A stretch of DNA of 64,000 bases, taken from VXNE01 sp963668365 (GTDB lineage: Bacteria; Pseudomonadota; Gammaproteobacteria; Pseudomonadales; Azotimanducaceae). Below, one piece after another: positions 42,667-52,715 of this stretch. How positions within the stretch are numbered: the first letter of the stretch is position 1; each line of letters opens with the position of its first letter. The stretch is taken from the NCBI GenBank assembly GCA_963668365.1, contig OY764266.1:2728001-2792000 (forward strand), read 5' to 3'. The notes beneath the pieces are model-generated. The model searched no databases and had not been told where the DNA came from. It saw only the letters and a list, made by a program, of their open reading frames with translations. The translations under genes were made by a program, and so were the position numbers.

Positions 42667-44112
42667 TCAAAAAGGGCTTTGTCTCTCGATCTTGTAGACG
42701 TAGGCCAGGTCGCAGGGCTTGTCCTTCGGTCTTTGGATCTCGAGTCCGTCCTCGGTGAGGCGCCACCCCAGGGGTTGGCCGTGCCCCAACATGGCGACCG
42801 ACCTGATCTCACCTTCATTCAGCCGCCGCATCGACTTGATCGCAGAGGTTTCCTCGGGCCAGCCGAGACAGGTTGCGTAGATGCAGTTGTTCGCGCAGGT
42901 GAAACGGTAGTCTTGCGCGGTGTACTCCACCTCGTGTCGTTCGCTGAACATGCCGCCGTCGGTCATCTCGGTGGGACCTTCGCCGTATGTGACCCAGGGC
43001 GTGGTGCCGTAGATTGCCTCACCGTTGATCCCCAACCACTCGCCCATCGCGACGAGTCGTTCCCTGGCTTCCTCGGGAATGCTGCCGTCGGCCTTCGGCC
43101 CGACATTCAAGAGCAGATAGCCGTTCTTGCTGACGTTGTCCACGAGGTTGTGGATCAGCGCGCTGGTGTTCTTGAAGCCCGCATCCGACACAAAAGACCA
43201 AGCGCCCCGGTCGTCGATCGAGGTGTCCGTAATCCAGTCGTAGTAGGTGAGCTTGTCCATGCGGCCGAGTTCGTAGTCGACAAGGGCAACGCCCGGAACA
43301 AGGTCGTGGGTCTTGTAGGTCACGGCGAGTTTCCCGCCCCATTCCTGCTCCTTGTTGTAGTAGTCGGCCAGCATCTTCTTCTTGTATCCCTCCTGCACGA
43401 ACCTCAATCCGAAATCGAACCACATCAGGTCGGGCCGATACGCTTCGACGACCTCGTCGATCTTGGCGCGCCAGAAATCGTGGAACTTTCCGTCCGGGCG
43501 ATCCTGTAGCAGCCAATCGCTCCCGCGGTCTCCCGCGTCGTCGCCGAATCCATCGAGGTTGTGCAGGGGACCATAGAGTCCGGAAAATTCCGGTTTGGAG
43601 ACATCGCAGTCATTTCGCCAGTGCGGATAGAACCACCATTGTTCGAAGTGATGGAATGCCGTCATGAAGCGCATGCCCTGACCGCGATACGCTCTCTCCA
43701 GTTCACCGACAATATCGCGCTTGGGACCCATTCTCGCTGCGTTCCACTCGTTTGCCTTGCTGTCCCAGAGTGAAAACCCATCATGGTGTTCGGCGACCGG
43801 TCCGGCGAACCTGGCACCGGCCGACTTGAACAACTCCGCCCATTCGTCGGCATCGAACTTCTCGCCGGTGAACAGGGGAATGAAATCCTTGTAGCCGAAC
43901 GCCGACGCGGGTCCGAACGTCCTTTCGTGGTGGTCGTGCTGCGAATTTCCGGGACGGTACATGTTGTGGGGATACCAGGAACCATTCGGTCCGCAGGCGG
44001 GGACGCTATAGGGACCCCAATGGGTATAGATTCCGAACTTCGACTCGCGCAGCCACTGCGGCGTCTTGTGTTTTTGCAGTGATTGCCACGTGGGTTCGTA
44101 TTGTGTGTTCAT
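42667..44112 (-). CDS. GH29 alpha-L-fucosidase
   Basis: This is a glycoside hydrolase of family 29, which releases L-fucose from glycans by a retaining mechanism. The start WQSLQKHKTPQWLRESKFGI and YTHWGPYSVPA, the block AGARFAGPVAEHHDGFSLWD, AFHHFEQWWFYPH, and PDLMWFDFG with the aspartate nucleophile are all typical. The length of 481 residues is normal. AGGGGA six bases before the ATG supports the start. No signal peptide is seen, so it may act in the cytoplasm on imported oligosaccharides. Together with the two sulfatases it suggests use of sulfated fucose-containing polymers, although these genes are not clustered. Confidence 0.93.
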   Translation of the reverse strand: MNTQYEPTWQSLQKHKTPQWLRESKFGIYTHWGPYSVPACGPNGSWYPHNMYRPGNSQHDHHERTFGPASAFGYKDFIPLFTGEKFDADEWAELFKSAGARFAGPVAEHHDGFSLWDSKANEWNAARMGPKRDIVGELERAYRGQGMRFMTAFHHFEQWWFYPHWRNDCDVSKPEFSGLYGPLHNLDGFGDDAGDRGSDWLLQDRPDGKFHDFWRAKIDEVVEAYRPDLMWFDFGLRFVQEGYKKKMLADYYNKEQEWGGKLAVTYKTHDLVPGVALVDYELGRMDKLTYYDWITDTSIDDRGAWSFVSDAGFKNTSALIHNLVDNVSKNGYLLLNVGPKADGSIPEEARERLVAMGEWLGINGEAIYGTTPWVTYGEGPTEMTDGGMFSERHEVEYTAQDYRFTCANNCIYATCLGWPEETSAIKSMRRLNEGEIRSVAMLGHGQPLGWRLTEDGLEIQRPKDKPCDLAYVYKIERQSPF

Positions 44113-44446
44113 GCTGTTCCCCTGTGTGAGACGCCGGCTTGCGCCACAGTATCCGCCGACCTGGCGGTCGACGGATACTGCCCCAAACCAAGCCGCCGCA
44201 ACACCCCGTCGGACTTCGACGAAATCCGACAGGCCGCCAGGAGCGTGCGCCGTAGGATAACTCGCGGCCTTGCAAACGCCGCCAAGCGGTCGGGGAAGGG
44301 CGGCGACTGACTCGTTCCAACGGGCGACAGTTGATTCGCTCGGTGGCGCGGCTATGACTGATGGTTATGAAAGGGCTTCGGTTGATAGGCATCTGATGGA
44401 GCGCTGCGCCGGCGTGCTGGGACTGTATGAGGTGCCATCACAGGGG
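44113..44446. other. 334-base gap between fucosidase and LRR gene
   Basis: Nothing recognisable. It contains upstream sequence of the fucosidase gene and the region after the LRR gene's stop. No tRNA, repeat or convincing open frame was found. Confidence 0.4.
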
Positions 44447-47400
44447 TCATGGTTCCTTGATGCCTCTCAATAGCTCGAGGCGCCAGCCCCGCCAGAAACT
44501 GCGGACCACGGTCGTGGACGCGGTCACCGGACGAGACACATACCCCGCACCGACCGCGTTCAGGCCGTACACGACGACATCGTAGTCGGTGTCGTCCGGG
44601 AGGCCGGTAATCGTGCAGTGAGACCTGTTCGCTGCCGTCGAGCAGGAGTGCTCCGCGCCACCCTCAACAGCCCGCGCCACCACAACGTAACCGGTGATCG
44701 GCGCGCCGCCCCAGACGTCCTCGCGCAGTAAGTCCCAGGTGATCGTCAACTCGCCCGCTCCGGGATCGACCCGGACACTGCGGGGCGCAGCAATCGGCGG
44801 CACAACAGTGTCGGAGGGACGCGCGCCGTTGACGAAATATAGCCGATCGAATGCATCTGGTTGCGGAATGCCTCCCACGGAGACCTCTGCGTCCTTCCCG
44901 GAGCCGCCCGTGATAAGGCTGTCTTCCAGCCTGATACTCGTCGCCGGCACCTGCAGACGGCCCAGGTCGCCCTCCCGGACGCGGTACCGGAACAGGAGCC
45001 GCCGTGTACCGCTGCCGGAGACGTACGACGCGTCGCGTGCTTCGTTCCCGACCTGAAAAGGCAGTACCGGTGCTCCCGTGACCGCCACGCGTTCCGTGAA
45101 ATAGACCGGGATGTCCACGATCTCGTGCCGGCCGAACGAACGGTCGTCGCCCCGGTCGCTGGAGATGGCCGTGTACGGGAGGTAGTTGTCCTCGACGCGG
45201 GCCACTCGAGGCGGTTGCAGCTCTCCGGCGATGCGCCAGAACGGGGCCACGAAATCGGCCGGCATCGTCACCCGCGCCGCGTTTCCGGCGCGATCCAGGA
45301 TCCTGCCGCCGTTGAGTTCGATCCTGACCGGCGCGGGACCGTCGCCGCCCGCACCGGTGGCAAGCACATCGTCCGCCGAGTCGACGACGTAGCCGAACAG
45401 CAACCACCGCCGATACTGGCGAATACCCGTTCCTCCGATCCAGTCGAAGCGCCGGTGCTCGAGGCCGAGGCGCACGCGCGCCGACGGTACCCCGCCGGCC
45501 GTCACGACGCGTACCGGCTCGTTGAAACGGACCAGCAGCAGGATGGGTTCGCCCGTGCCGAGGCCCGCATTGCCGCGGCGCCCGGTGAGCTCTGCGAAGC
45601 GGGCGGACTCCACGAGCGGGGCCTCGTCGGTCTTGGACGCGTGGACCAGGGCCCCGCCCCCTTTGCCCACGGCGTGCACGCCGAGATCGAGTCGTCCCGG
45701 GTTGCCGGCGCCGTCCCGCAGGGCGGCGCCAGGCGCGAACGCGAGTGCGTCCCGATCAATGCCGATGCCCTCGGCGTCGCGGTCGTCGGCTTTCACTAGG
45801 TACTCGAAACGCAAGGTGTTGCGCGACATCCCGGCCAGGGACGCATGTCGTATCCGATTTCCCATGCGCATCGCTAGCGTCGGGGCGTCATCCATCTCTA
45901 GGTACCCGGTGAAGTCGACGCGTATGTGAAAGTCATCGTTCTGACGCATCCCACGAGCGGCTGCAACAGCCGACCCTTTACGGTACAGGTCGACCGACAC
46001 GCCCGAAACCGTGGGGCCACCCTCTCCCGGACCATCGCCCCGCACGCCGTAGGGCAACGCCCGGTCCGTCGCGGGGACCTGGAGGTTCGCGCGGTTGCCG
46101 GCAGCGTCCCGGATCGTCCCGCCGTCCATCCGCAACTGGCCCGGGAAAGCGAGACCGTCGGCATCGAGATCGCCGGGCGCCACCCGGTAGACGAACGTCA
46201 GGGCCGTCCGCGAACGCTGCTTCAGTTCGGCGAAGCGGGTGTCGCCCCCGACATCCAACTGGATTCGCGGAGCGCCCGCCACCTGTATCGGCTCGTCGAA
46301 GCGAACACGCAGCACGAGCGGCTCCCCGGCGGCAAAGACGTCGCCTGCGCTCGGGCGATCGACATCCAGAGACTTGATCGCGGGAGGACGATCCAGGGAC
46401 CCGTTCACCTGGTAATTCCCGTGGTTCGCAAGTGTGCCCTCGACAAGCTGGAGCAAAATCCCCCTTCCCGCCACGTCGGAACAGATCCCCTCGACGAACT
46501 CCAGCGCGTCGTGCTCGATCGTGATGCCGTCGGTGTCACGGTCGTCGTCCGTGACAAGATAGGTCAACTGCACGGTCGGCCCATGGCGCCCGTATCCGCT
46601 GCTCGCGTACCGTGTTTGGTCGCCGATCTGGATCTTTGCCACGAACGTCCCTTCGCACCGGAAGGACCCCTGCAACGCGTAGGCGGAGAGCCGTATCACA
46701 TCATTGCGGGCGAAGACCCTGGTGCCGCTGCGCGGAGCGTCAACGCGCAGGGAAAGGCGGACGATCACGGGCGCCACGGGCGCAAAATAGACGGCCACAC
46801 CCCGGCCGCGGAGCGCCGGGATATGCGTGCGGACCGACACACTGCTTAGGGGATTGCCGAACAGGGACACCCTGTCCCCGTCACCAAGCCCGGGGTTGTC
46901 GACCAGAGGCCGCAGGTCTCGTACCGAGTTCCTGTCGAGGTACAACTGCTCCAGCGCCGGGAGTCCGGACAGCGGCGAGAGGTCGGAGATCCGGTTGTCC
47001 CTCAGAAACAGTCGTCTCAGGTCGGTTAAGCCCACCAGCGGTGAGAGGTCGGAGATCCGGTTGCGCCCGAGCTCTGCATGGGTAAGGCGCAACAAGCCCG
47101 AGATGGCAGACAGGTCCGAAATGTCTGCGCCGCTCAACCGCAGTGTCGTCAGTTCCTCGAGATGCGCCAGCGGGGAGAGGTCCGCGATGGTGTTCTCGGC
47201 CAAGGTCACCTCCACCAGTGCGCCAAGGCTCGCGAGTGCGGAGATGTCGGACGTGCCGGTGGCATGCAGGTTGAGCCGCCGCAGGTCGCCGAGACGGCCG
47301 AGGGGCGAGATGTCTGATAGCGGGTTGAAGGCCAGCTCCAGGTTATCGAGTGCAGTCAGGCCTCCGAGCGGCGACACGTCGGAGACCCTGTTGTTCCCGA

Positions 47401-48460
47401 GCCAGAGGAAACGCATCGCGGTCAGTTCCGCAAGCGGCCCGAGATCCGAAATGCCGTTGTTGCGCATCTGCAGTCTGGTCAAACGCTTGAGGTCCGCGAG
47501 AGGAGCGATATTCGTTATCCCGGTGTTGGAGATGTTGAGAGACGTGAGTTGCGGCAAGGAGGCCCCCCAGCGAGCGTTCGTGAGCGGGTTGTAGCTCACG
47601 TCCAGTTCGGTCAGCCTCTCCGCACCCGCGAGCGCCGCCAGACTCGTGATGCTATTGCTCGAGAGTGTGAGGTAGGTCAGGTCGCGCAGGCCCGACAGCG
47701 GTGCAACGCTCGCGATCGCGTTGCCGTCCAGCAACAGCCTCGTCAGGCCCGCCAGGCCCGTCAGCGGTGTCAGATCCACCACCGCGTTGTTGCGGACCAG
47801 CAGGCGATCGAGCTTCTCTAGGCCCGATAGCGGACCGAGATTCGCGATCTCGTTGCGATCCAGGTCCAGGAACGTCAACTCGGTCAACCCCGCGAGCGGT
47901 GCGAGGTCCGAGATGTTGTTGTTGCCCAGGGTCAGTGACGTCAACCGCCTCAACCCTGCAAGCGGCGAGAGATCGGCGATGCGATCGCTGTGCAGTCCAA
48001 GGCGAGTGAGTCGGACCGCGAACTCAAGGCCTGTGAGATCGACCACCTGCGAGTTCGAAGCCTCGAGCCGAGTGAGCGTCTCCATCTCGGAGCTCGTGAT
48101 CGCCTCGCCCGGCTTTTTGCCCAACGCCCGTTCGATGGCGTCGCGGAGATTCGGGTCCGGGATTTCCACCGGCACCGCACCGTCGGCCGTCGGCGTCGGC
48201 TCCATGGAGACGCCATTGCCCGGGAAAGGCGTGTCGGCGGCGACGGGAGCGTCGCCGGGAGCGGCCGCCTGGCCAGACGTGGCGATGACTGGCATCCACC
48301 CAACGACTGCCCAGACAAGCAGTCGCGCCCCGACTGATGTCTGGAGGCCGGTCCCGCGCGTGGGCCGCGCGTTCGCAGCCAGACTGCGGCGCGGCAGACC
48401 AAACCGTAATCTCCTCACGGCGCGGCGAACAGGGGAGACGGCTTCCCTCTCAGATGCCAT
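44447..48460 (-). CDS. large secreted leucine-rich-repeat protein with beta-sandwich repeats and fibronectin III domain
   Basis: This is a 1337-residue exported protein. After a signal segment (LLVWAVVGWMPVIATSGQAAA) and a cap (IPDPNLRDAIERALGKKPGE) come about 19 internalin-type repeats of 22 residues, consensus ISDLSPLAGLTxLTxLxLxxN, to about residue 530. Next are about five repeats of roughly 110 residues with phrases such as GEPLVLRVRFDEPIQV and LTFVYRVAPGDLDADGL, ending DAAGNRANL, which resemble SwmB-like adhesin modules. A C-terminal fibronectin III domain begins at IAAPRSVRVDPGAGELTITW and holds a disulfide-capable HSCSTAANRSHC. It is probably a cell-surface adhesin. The start at 48460 overlaps the stop of a small membrane-protein gene (ATGGCATCTGA), implying coupling. 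Confidence 0.85.
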   Translation of the reverse strand: MASEREAVSPVRRAVRRLRFGLPRRSLAANARPTRGTGLQTSVGARLLVWAVVGWMPVIATSGQAAAPGDAPVAADTPFPGNGVSMEPTPTADGAVPVEIPDPNLRDAIERALGKKPGEAITSSEMETLTRLEASNSQVVDLTGLEFAVRLTRLGLHSDRIADLSPLAGLRRLTSLTLGNNNISDLAPLAGLTELTFLDLDRNEIANLGPLSGLEKLDRLLVRNNAVVDLTPLTGLAGLTRLLLDGNAIASVAPLSGLRDLTYLTLSSNSITSLAALAGAERLTELDVSYNPLTNARWGASLPQLTSLNISNTGITNIAPLADLKRLTRLQMRNNGISDLGPLAELTAMRFLWLGNNRVSDVSPLGGLTALDNLELAFNPLSDISPLGRLGDLRRLNLHATGTSDISALASLGALVEVTLAENTIADLSPLAHLEELTTLRLSGADISDLSAISGLLRLTHAELGRNRISDLSPLVGLTDLRRLFLRDNRISDLSPLSGLPALEQLYLDRNSVRDLRPLVDNPGLGDGDRVSLFGNPLSSVSVRTHIPALRGRGVAVYFAPVAPVIVRLSLRVDAPRSGTRVFARNDVIRLSAYALQGSFRCEGTFVAKIQIGDQTRYASSGYGRHGPTVQLTYLVTDDDRDTDGITIEHDALEFVEGICSDVAGRGILLQLVEGTLANHGNYQVNGSLDRPPAIKSLDVDRPSAGDVFAAGEPLVLRVRFDEPIQVAGAPRIQLDVGGDTRFAELKQRSRTALTFVYRVAPGDLDADGLAFPGQLRMDGGTIRDAAGNRANLQVPATDRALPYGVRGDGPGEGGPTVSGVSVDLYRKGSAVAAARGMRQNDDFHIRVDFTGYLEMDDAPTLAMRMGNRIRHASLAGMSRNTLRFEYLVKADDRDAEGIGIDRDALAFAPGAALRDGAGNPGRLDLGVHAVGKGGGALVHASKTDEAPLVESARFAELTGRRGNAGLGTGEPILLLVRFNEPVRVVTAGGVPSARVRLGLEHRRFDWIGGTGIRQYRRWLLFGYVVDSADDVLATGAGGDGPAPVRIELNGGRILDRAGNAARVTMPADFVAPFWRIAGELQPPRVARVEDNYLPYTAISSDRGDDRSFGRHEIVDIPVYFTERVAVTGAPVLPFQVGNEARDASYVSGSGTRRLLFRYRVREGDLGRLQVPATSIRLEDSLITGGSGKDAEVSVGGIPQPDAFDRLYFVNGARPSDTVVPPIAAPRSVRVDPGAGELTITWDLLREDVWGGAPITGYVVVARAVEGGAEHSCSTAANRSHCTITGLPDDTDYDVVVYGLNAVGAGYVSRPVTASTTVVRSFWRGWRLELLRGIKEP

Positions 48461-48665
48461 CAGTAGCCCCCACCACGGCAGCCGCCATCGCGCCGGACAG
48501 CAGCGGCAGCCCGGCGTCAATGACCATCGACCCGAGGCGTGCCGTCTCCGGCCCCGGCGCCGTGTAATCCGGGCTCACGAGATTGAACCAGGTCCAAAGC
48601 AACAGGATGCCGACGAACAGGAATCCGAAGAAGAGCACGTTCGCGGCGAGGAACTCGCGTGTCAC
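48450..48665 (-). CDS. small membrane protein coupled to the LRR gene
   Basis: This is a 71-residue protein with a strong hydrophobic helix (VLFFGFLFVGILLLWTWFNL) and a second, weaker one near the C terminus (GLPLLSGAMAAAVVGATDG). It starts at GTG 48665 with GGGAG just upstream at short spacing, and its stop codon overlaps the LRR gene's ATG by 11 bases. I do not recognise a family. The overlap suggests it is translated together with the adhesin, perhaps helping its membrane insertion or serving an independent envelope role. Confidence 0.6.
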   Translation of the reverse strand: MTREFLAANVLFFGFLFVGILLLWTWFNLVSPDYTAPGPETARLGSMVIDAGLPLLSGAMAAAVVGATDGI

Positions 48666-48728
48666 GCTCCCGGTCCACCGCGCGCTTGCGGGGCCAGGGG
48701 AGAAGCGCGCCGAGTGCCACCGTAGAGG

Positions 48729-49811
48729 CTACTTGGCGGTCTGATCGTTCGGTCCGTCGAGCGTGCCGAGCGCTCTCGCCCGCCGAACTCGGTGGCGCTG
48801 CGCCAGTTCCCGCATATCCGTCGTTGCGTCGGTTTCGTCCACGATCTCTAGGCCGATGAGCGTCTCGATGACGTCCTCCATCGTGACGATGCCGGCCATA
48901 CCGCCGAAGTCGTCCATCACCACGGCCAGGTGCTCCTGGCGCGACCGCAGGGTGGTGAACAGGTCCGTGATGGCGTAGGACTCGCCGACCGCGACGATCT
49001 CGCGACGCAGGTTCGCGATGGGCTCTGCGCCCCGTCCGTCCACCAGGGCGGAGAGCACGTCGTCCTTCAATACGTAACCGGTGATGTGGTCAATCGAGTC
49101 GTTGTATACGGGAATCCGCGAAAACCGCTGCCGCTTGGCATTGCCGTAGTACTCGGCGATGGTCTCGGTCTGGGACGCCAGGGCAACGACCGTGCGAGGC
49201 GTCATGACATCGCGCACCTGGATCGACTGGAAACGGATCAGGTGGCCGATCATCTCGCTTTCCTCGGCCTCGAACACGCCTTCCTCCGCTCCGAGTTCCG
49301 CCATCGCCAGCAGGTCCGTCCGGGTCAGTATCGGAGCCGTCGAATCGGTCTTCAGCCCGCGGGTGATGTACTGGCTCAGCCATACGAAGGGTGCCAGGAC
49401 GATGGTCAGGATGCGCACCGAGTGGATCGTGAATGTCACCAGGCGCCGCCAGTACAGCGCGCCGATGGTCTTGGGCACGATTTCGGAAAACACCAGTATC
49501 GCGATGGTCATTGCCAACGGAACCACGAACCTCGTGATCCATGGACTCGTGTGGCCCCATATGGTGGCGGCTTCTCCTCCCACGCCGAGGGCGCCGACGG
49601 TATGGGCGACGGTGTTGAGCGTCAGAATCGCGGCCAGCGGACGATCGATGTTGGACTTGAAGTCCTCAAGGTACTTTCCGGTAAGGGTGCCCTGCTGGGA
49701 TTCCAGCTTCGCATGGCTAGGGTGGATGCTTAGCAGCACTGCCTCCCACAGTGAGCAGAAGAAGGAGAAGGCTAGCGCCAGCAGGAAGAACGTGGCCAGA
49801 AGCCAATACAT
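48729..49811 (-). CDS. CNNM/DUF21-CBS membrane protein
   Basis: This is a 360-residue integral membrane protein of the CNNM (DUF21) family. Residues 1-160 contain four hydrophobic helices, including LATFFLLALAFSFFCSLWEA and FVVPLAMTIAILVFSEIVPK with the conserved SEIVPKTIGA. A tandem CBS pair follows (MIGHLIRFQSIQVRDVMTPR, and EHLAVVMDDFGGMAGIVTME with DVIETLIGLEI). The C-terminal CorC_HlyC transporter-associated domain found in longer homologues is missing. Members are linked to magnesium or cobalt efflux and divalent-cation balance, with CBS domains sensing ATP-Mg. It lies just downstream of the LRR gene's upstream region on the same strand, without coupling. Confidence 0.9.
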   Translation of the reverse strand: MYWLLATFFLLALAFSFFCSLWEAVLLSIHPSHAKLESQQGTLTGKYLEDFKSNIDRPLAAILTLNTVAHTVGALGVGGEAATIWGHTSPWITRFVVPLAMTIAILVFSEIVPKTIGALYWRRLVTFTIHSVRILTIVLAPFVWLSQYITRGLKTDSTAPILTRTDLLAMAELGAEEGVFEAEESEMIGHLIRFQSIQVRDVMTPRTVVALASQTETIAEYYGNAKRQRFSRIPVYNDSIDHITGYVLKDDVLSALVDGRGAEPIANLRREIVAVGESYAITDLFTTLRSRQEHLAVVMDDFGGMAGIVTMEDVIETLIGLEIVDETDATTDMRELAQRHRVRRARALGTLDGPNDQTAK

Positions 49812-50071
49812 ACAGTCGACGAAAGCGCCCTCGGGGCCTCAGACGTGAGATTACACAAAATTGAAGCAATGAGGCATGGGTTGTTGCCTCGCCGACTCGG
49901 GTCGAGCGCGAAGACCCGGTCCGAAGGGCATTGGCGTTGCCCACGATTTCACCTGTGATGCCTCTCCCGGGATGGCAAGGCCCAGCGGCCTGGTCTGGCC
50001 CCGCAGTCAGTCTTGAAGCGAGCGCCTCGGGGGCGGATGATGGAAGCCTCGACAGCAAGAGTGGCAGCCCC

Positions 50072-51658
50072 ATGCGCACATTCGCCATTGTTCTCGTGGC
50101 GCTGGCTGCGGCCGGCATAGGCTTCTTCGCGGGCCGGGTAAGCGCGCCCGACGCCGCGCCCGTGATTGTCAATCCAACCCAGTCTGGTGCTGCGGGCATT
50201 TCCGACTTGCGGCTGTCCCCGCCGGACCCGATGACCGGCGCGGATCTCCGCGCCGACCTGCTGCGCGCGCTTGAGCAGCCTGCCGAGGTGCGCAACCGGG
50301 CCGTTCGGCGGGCGATGAACGCCTGGCTTGCGGCAGACGGCGCAGCGGCGATCGCGGCGGCGCGGGACGATCCGAGACTCCGCGAGGTGGCCGACCGGAT
50401 GATCCAGCTCGCGCTGCACGGCTATCCCGAGGTGTTCCTCGACGATCCATCGCTGTTGGAAGACGTTCCCGATGCCGAGAGGCTGATCGCATCGGCGGCG
50501 ATGTCCATCGCGAGATTTGACCGGGACACGGCGCGCGCGCTGATCGAGCGGCACGTTTCGGACTCCGAGCAGGCCGACGCGATGCTCTTCGCAATGGATC
50601 ACATCCAACAAAGCAGCGGCCCGCCGCCGACCGTGGAGGATGCCCGCGCTGAACTCGAGTCCATCCTGGCCGAGCGCAAACTCATGGAGCGTCTGCCCCG
50701 ATTGCACATGCTCATTGGCGGCGTGGCCTCACACGACCCGGCCGCTGCGGCAGAACTGGTCGATGAGATGCCCGGATCGGCCAGCCGCATGGTGATTGGA
50801 TCGCTGATCGAGATCTGGTCGAGAACCGACCCGGAGGCGGCGGCGCGCTGGCTTGCGGACAAGGACGGCCAGACCGCGCAGTCTGGCCTGCACCAGTTGG
50901 CTGGGGAGTGGGGCCGCAACGACCTGGAAGCGGCGAACGCATATGCGGACACCTTGACCGGCGCCCGGCGAACCGCCTTCCTGGTGGGGCTCGCGAACAC
51001 CGTGTCCCACCTGTCCACCAATGAGATGCTGACGTGGATGTCACGGTACGAGGATGACCCTGCCTATCCCGGCCTGGTCGGGAGCATCGCGGGGAACGTC
51101 GCGCGGGAAGATGTCCAGACAGCCCTCTCGCTGGTAGAAAGTCTGCCGGAGGAGGAGCGCGCTGCCGCGTATGCATCCGTTATCCCGATGATGGCCTGGA
51201 ACGATCCCGAGGCCGCGGTCGCCCTTGTCGACGAGGTGGAGGACGAAACCATGCGGGCCAGCCTCTCGTCCATGGTCTTCTCCATGTGGGCGCAGAACGA
51301 TGCGGAGTCCGCATTGGACCAGGCGTCCGGTCTCCGGCGTGGCCCGGCGCGGGATCAGGCATTCGCGTCCATCGCGAGCGCGATGATGCACGTGGACGTT
51401 GACAGCGCCGTCGAGGCGATAGACGAAATCGACGATGCGGAATTGCGGGGGGGGCCGGTCAGCATGCTCGTGATGATGGCGGAAACCGAAGACGAGGCCA
51501 TCCGGTTCGGGCGCAGGTACGGCCTCGATCGCGAACGTGTGCTCGAGGTGCGTTCCGCCTCGGGCGGTTTTCGGCAGTTTCCCGGCATTATCGGGCGTTT
51601 CGGTTCAGGTTCGGTCCAGCTCCGTATTTCCGGCGACGCGGACCAAGAACAGGAATAG
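50072..51658 (+). CDS. membrane-anchored alpha-solenoid protein of unknown function
   Basis: This is a 528-residue protein with one N-terminal membrane helix (FAIVLVALAAAGIGFFAGRV) followed by an acidic, helical domain made of repeated units such as DPEAAARWLADKDGQTAQSG, NDLEAANAYADTLTGARRTA, and EDVQTALSLVESLPEEERAA, which suggests a HEAT/TPR-like solenoid facing the periplasm. The motif DPEAA/NDAESAL near the start of each unit recurs about every 30-35 residues. I do not recognise a specific family. The frame is open 47 codons upstream, but I chose ATG 50072, where the membrane anchor starts. Confidence 0.7.
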   Translation: MRTFAIVLVALAAAGIGFFAGRVSAPDAAPVIVNPTQSGAAGISDLRLSPPDPMTGADLRADLLRALEQPAEVRNRAVRRAMNAWLAADGAAAIAAARDDPRLREVADRMIQLALHGYPEVFLDDPSLLEDVPDAERLIASAAMSIARFDRDTARALIERHVSDSEQADAMLFAMDHIQQSSGPPPTVEDARAELESILAERKLMERLPRLHMLIGGVASHDPAAAAELVDEMPGSASRMVIGSLIEIWSRTDPEAAARWLADKDGQTAQSGLHQLAGEWGRNDLEAANAYADTLTGARRTAFLVGLANTVSHLSTNEMLTWMSRYEDDPAYPGLVGSIAGNVAREDVQTALSLVESLPEEERAAAYASVIPMMAWNDPEAAVALVDEVEDETMRASLSSMVFSMWAQNDAESALDQASGLRRGPARDQAFASIASAMMHVDVDSAVEAIDEIDDAELRGGPVSMLVMMAETEDEAIRFGRRYGLDRERVLEVRSASGGFRQFPGIIGRFGSGSVQLRISGDADQEQE

Positions 51659-51806
51659 ATCGCGCGTTGCCCTGGCTTCAGGTCGCTCGGCAGGCCTCGA
51701 TGCCAAGCCCTGTTGAACATTTACGCTCTCGCCGGCGTGGGGCGCTCCTTGTCCTCGCATCCCGATTTTGCGGTATGGTGAATGCCGGATCGACAGGCAG
51801 GTGACT

Positions 51807-52703
51807 ATGGAAAACAAGAAAAAACTGGCATTCGTGGGTCTCGGCATCATGGGCTACCCGATGGCTGGCCACCTGGCTGCCGCGGGGCATGACGTCCGGG
51901 TCTATAACCGCACGACGGCCCGCGCGGATCAATGGGTCGCGGAGCACGGCGGAGAGGCGGCGCCGACCCCGCAGGAGGCGGCGCGGGACGCGGATATCGT
52001 CTTCATGTGCGTCGGCAACGACAACGACGTCAAGAGCGTCACGCTGGGCGACGGAGGCGTCCTGGCGGGAGTGAAGCGCGGCGCGATCATGGTAGACCAT
52101 ACGACGGCATCCGCCGATCTCGCGGGCGAACTCGCGAGCGCGGCGGCGGAACGCGGCGCCGGTTTCCTCGACGCGCCGGTGAGCGGCGGCCAGGCGGGCG
52201 CCGAGAACGGACAGCTCACCATCATGGTCGGCGGCGACCTCGACACTTTCGCCATCGCCGAGCCCGTGATGCAGCACTATGGGCGCGCCGTCACGCTGAT
52301 CGGCGATGTGGGCTCCGGCCAGCTCACGAAGATGGTCAACCAGTTGTGTCTCGCGGGGATCATTCAGGGCCTGTCGGAAGGCATGCACTTCGCGGAGAAG
52401 GCGGGACTCGACGTCGGCCTCGTGATCAGCGTCATATCCCAGGGGGCGGCGCAGTGCTGGCAGATGGACAACCGCGCCGAGACCATGGCGAAGCGCGAGT
52501 TCGACTTCGGCTTTGCCGTCAAGTGGATGCGCAAGGACCTCGACATGACGCTCGCCGCGGCGCGCAAGTTCGGGGCGCGATTGCCGGTGGCTGCGCTGGT
52601 CGATCAGTTCTACGCGGAGGTGGAAGCGCTCGGCGGCGAACGCTGGGACACGTCCAGCCTGGTTGAGCGGTTGCGGCGGGTTGACGAAGGGCCGGGCGCC
52701 TGA
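51807..52703 (+). CDS. NAD(P)-dependent beta-hydroxyacid dehydrogenase (3-hydroxyisobutyrate dehydrogenase family)
   Basis: This is an oxidoreductase of the beta-hydroxyacid dehydrogenase family, 298 residues. The Rossmann dinucleotide motif is FVGLGIMGYPMAGHL near residue 9, the substrate-binding motif is DAPVSGGQAGAENGQLTIMV, and the catalytic lysine is in GSGQLTKMVNQ. NRTT after the second strand suggests preference for NADP(H), because an arginine follows the second beta strand. Substrates in the family include 3-hydroxyisobutyrate, tartronate semialdehyde and succinate semialdehyde-type acids. It converges with gltA, 12 bases apart. Confidence 0.92.
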   Translation: MENKKKLAFVGLGIMGYPMAGHLAAAGHDVRVYNRTTARADQWVAEHGGEAAPTPQEAARDADIVFMCVGNDNDVKSVTLGDGGVLAGVKRGAIMVDHTTASADLAGELASAAAERGAGFLDAPVSGGQAGAENGQLTIMVGGDLDTFAIAEPVMQHYGRAVTLIGDVGSGQLTKMVNQLCLAGIIQGLSEGMHFAEKAGLDVGLVISVISQGAAQCWQMDNRAETMAKREFDFGFAVKWMRKDLDMTLAAARKFGARLPVAALVDQFYAEVEALGGERWDTSSLVERLRRVDEGPGA

Positions 52704-52715
52704 CGCGCCGCAGCG

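Noticed and set aside
44447..48460. Repetitive LRR region seen as a possible CRISPR or satellite
   Set aside because: Repeats are 66-base coding units with diverged nucleotides and conserved leucines, not identical repeats with unique spacers.
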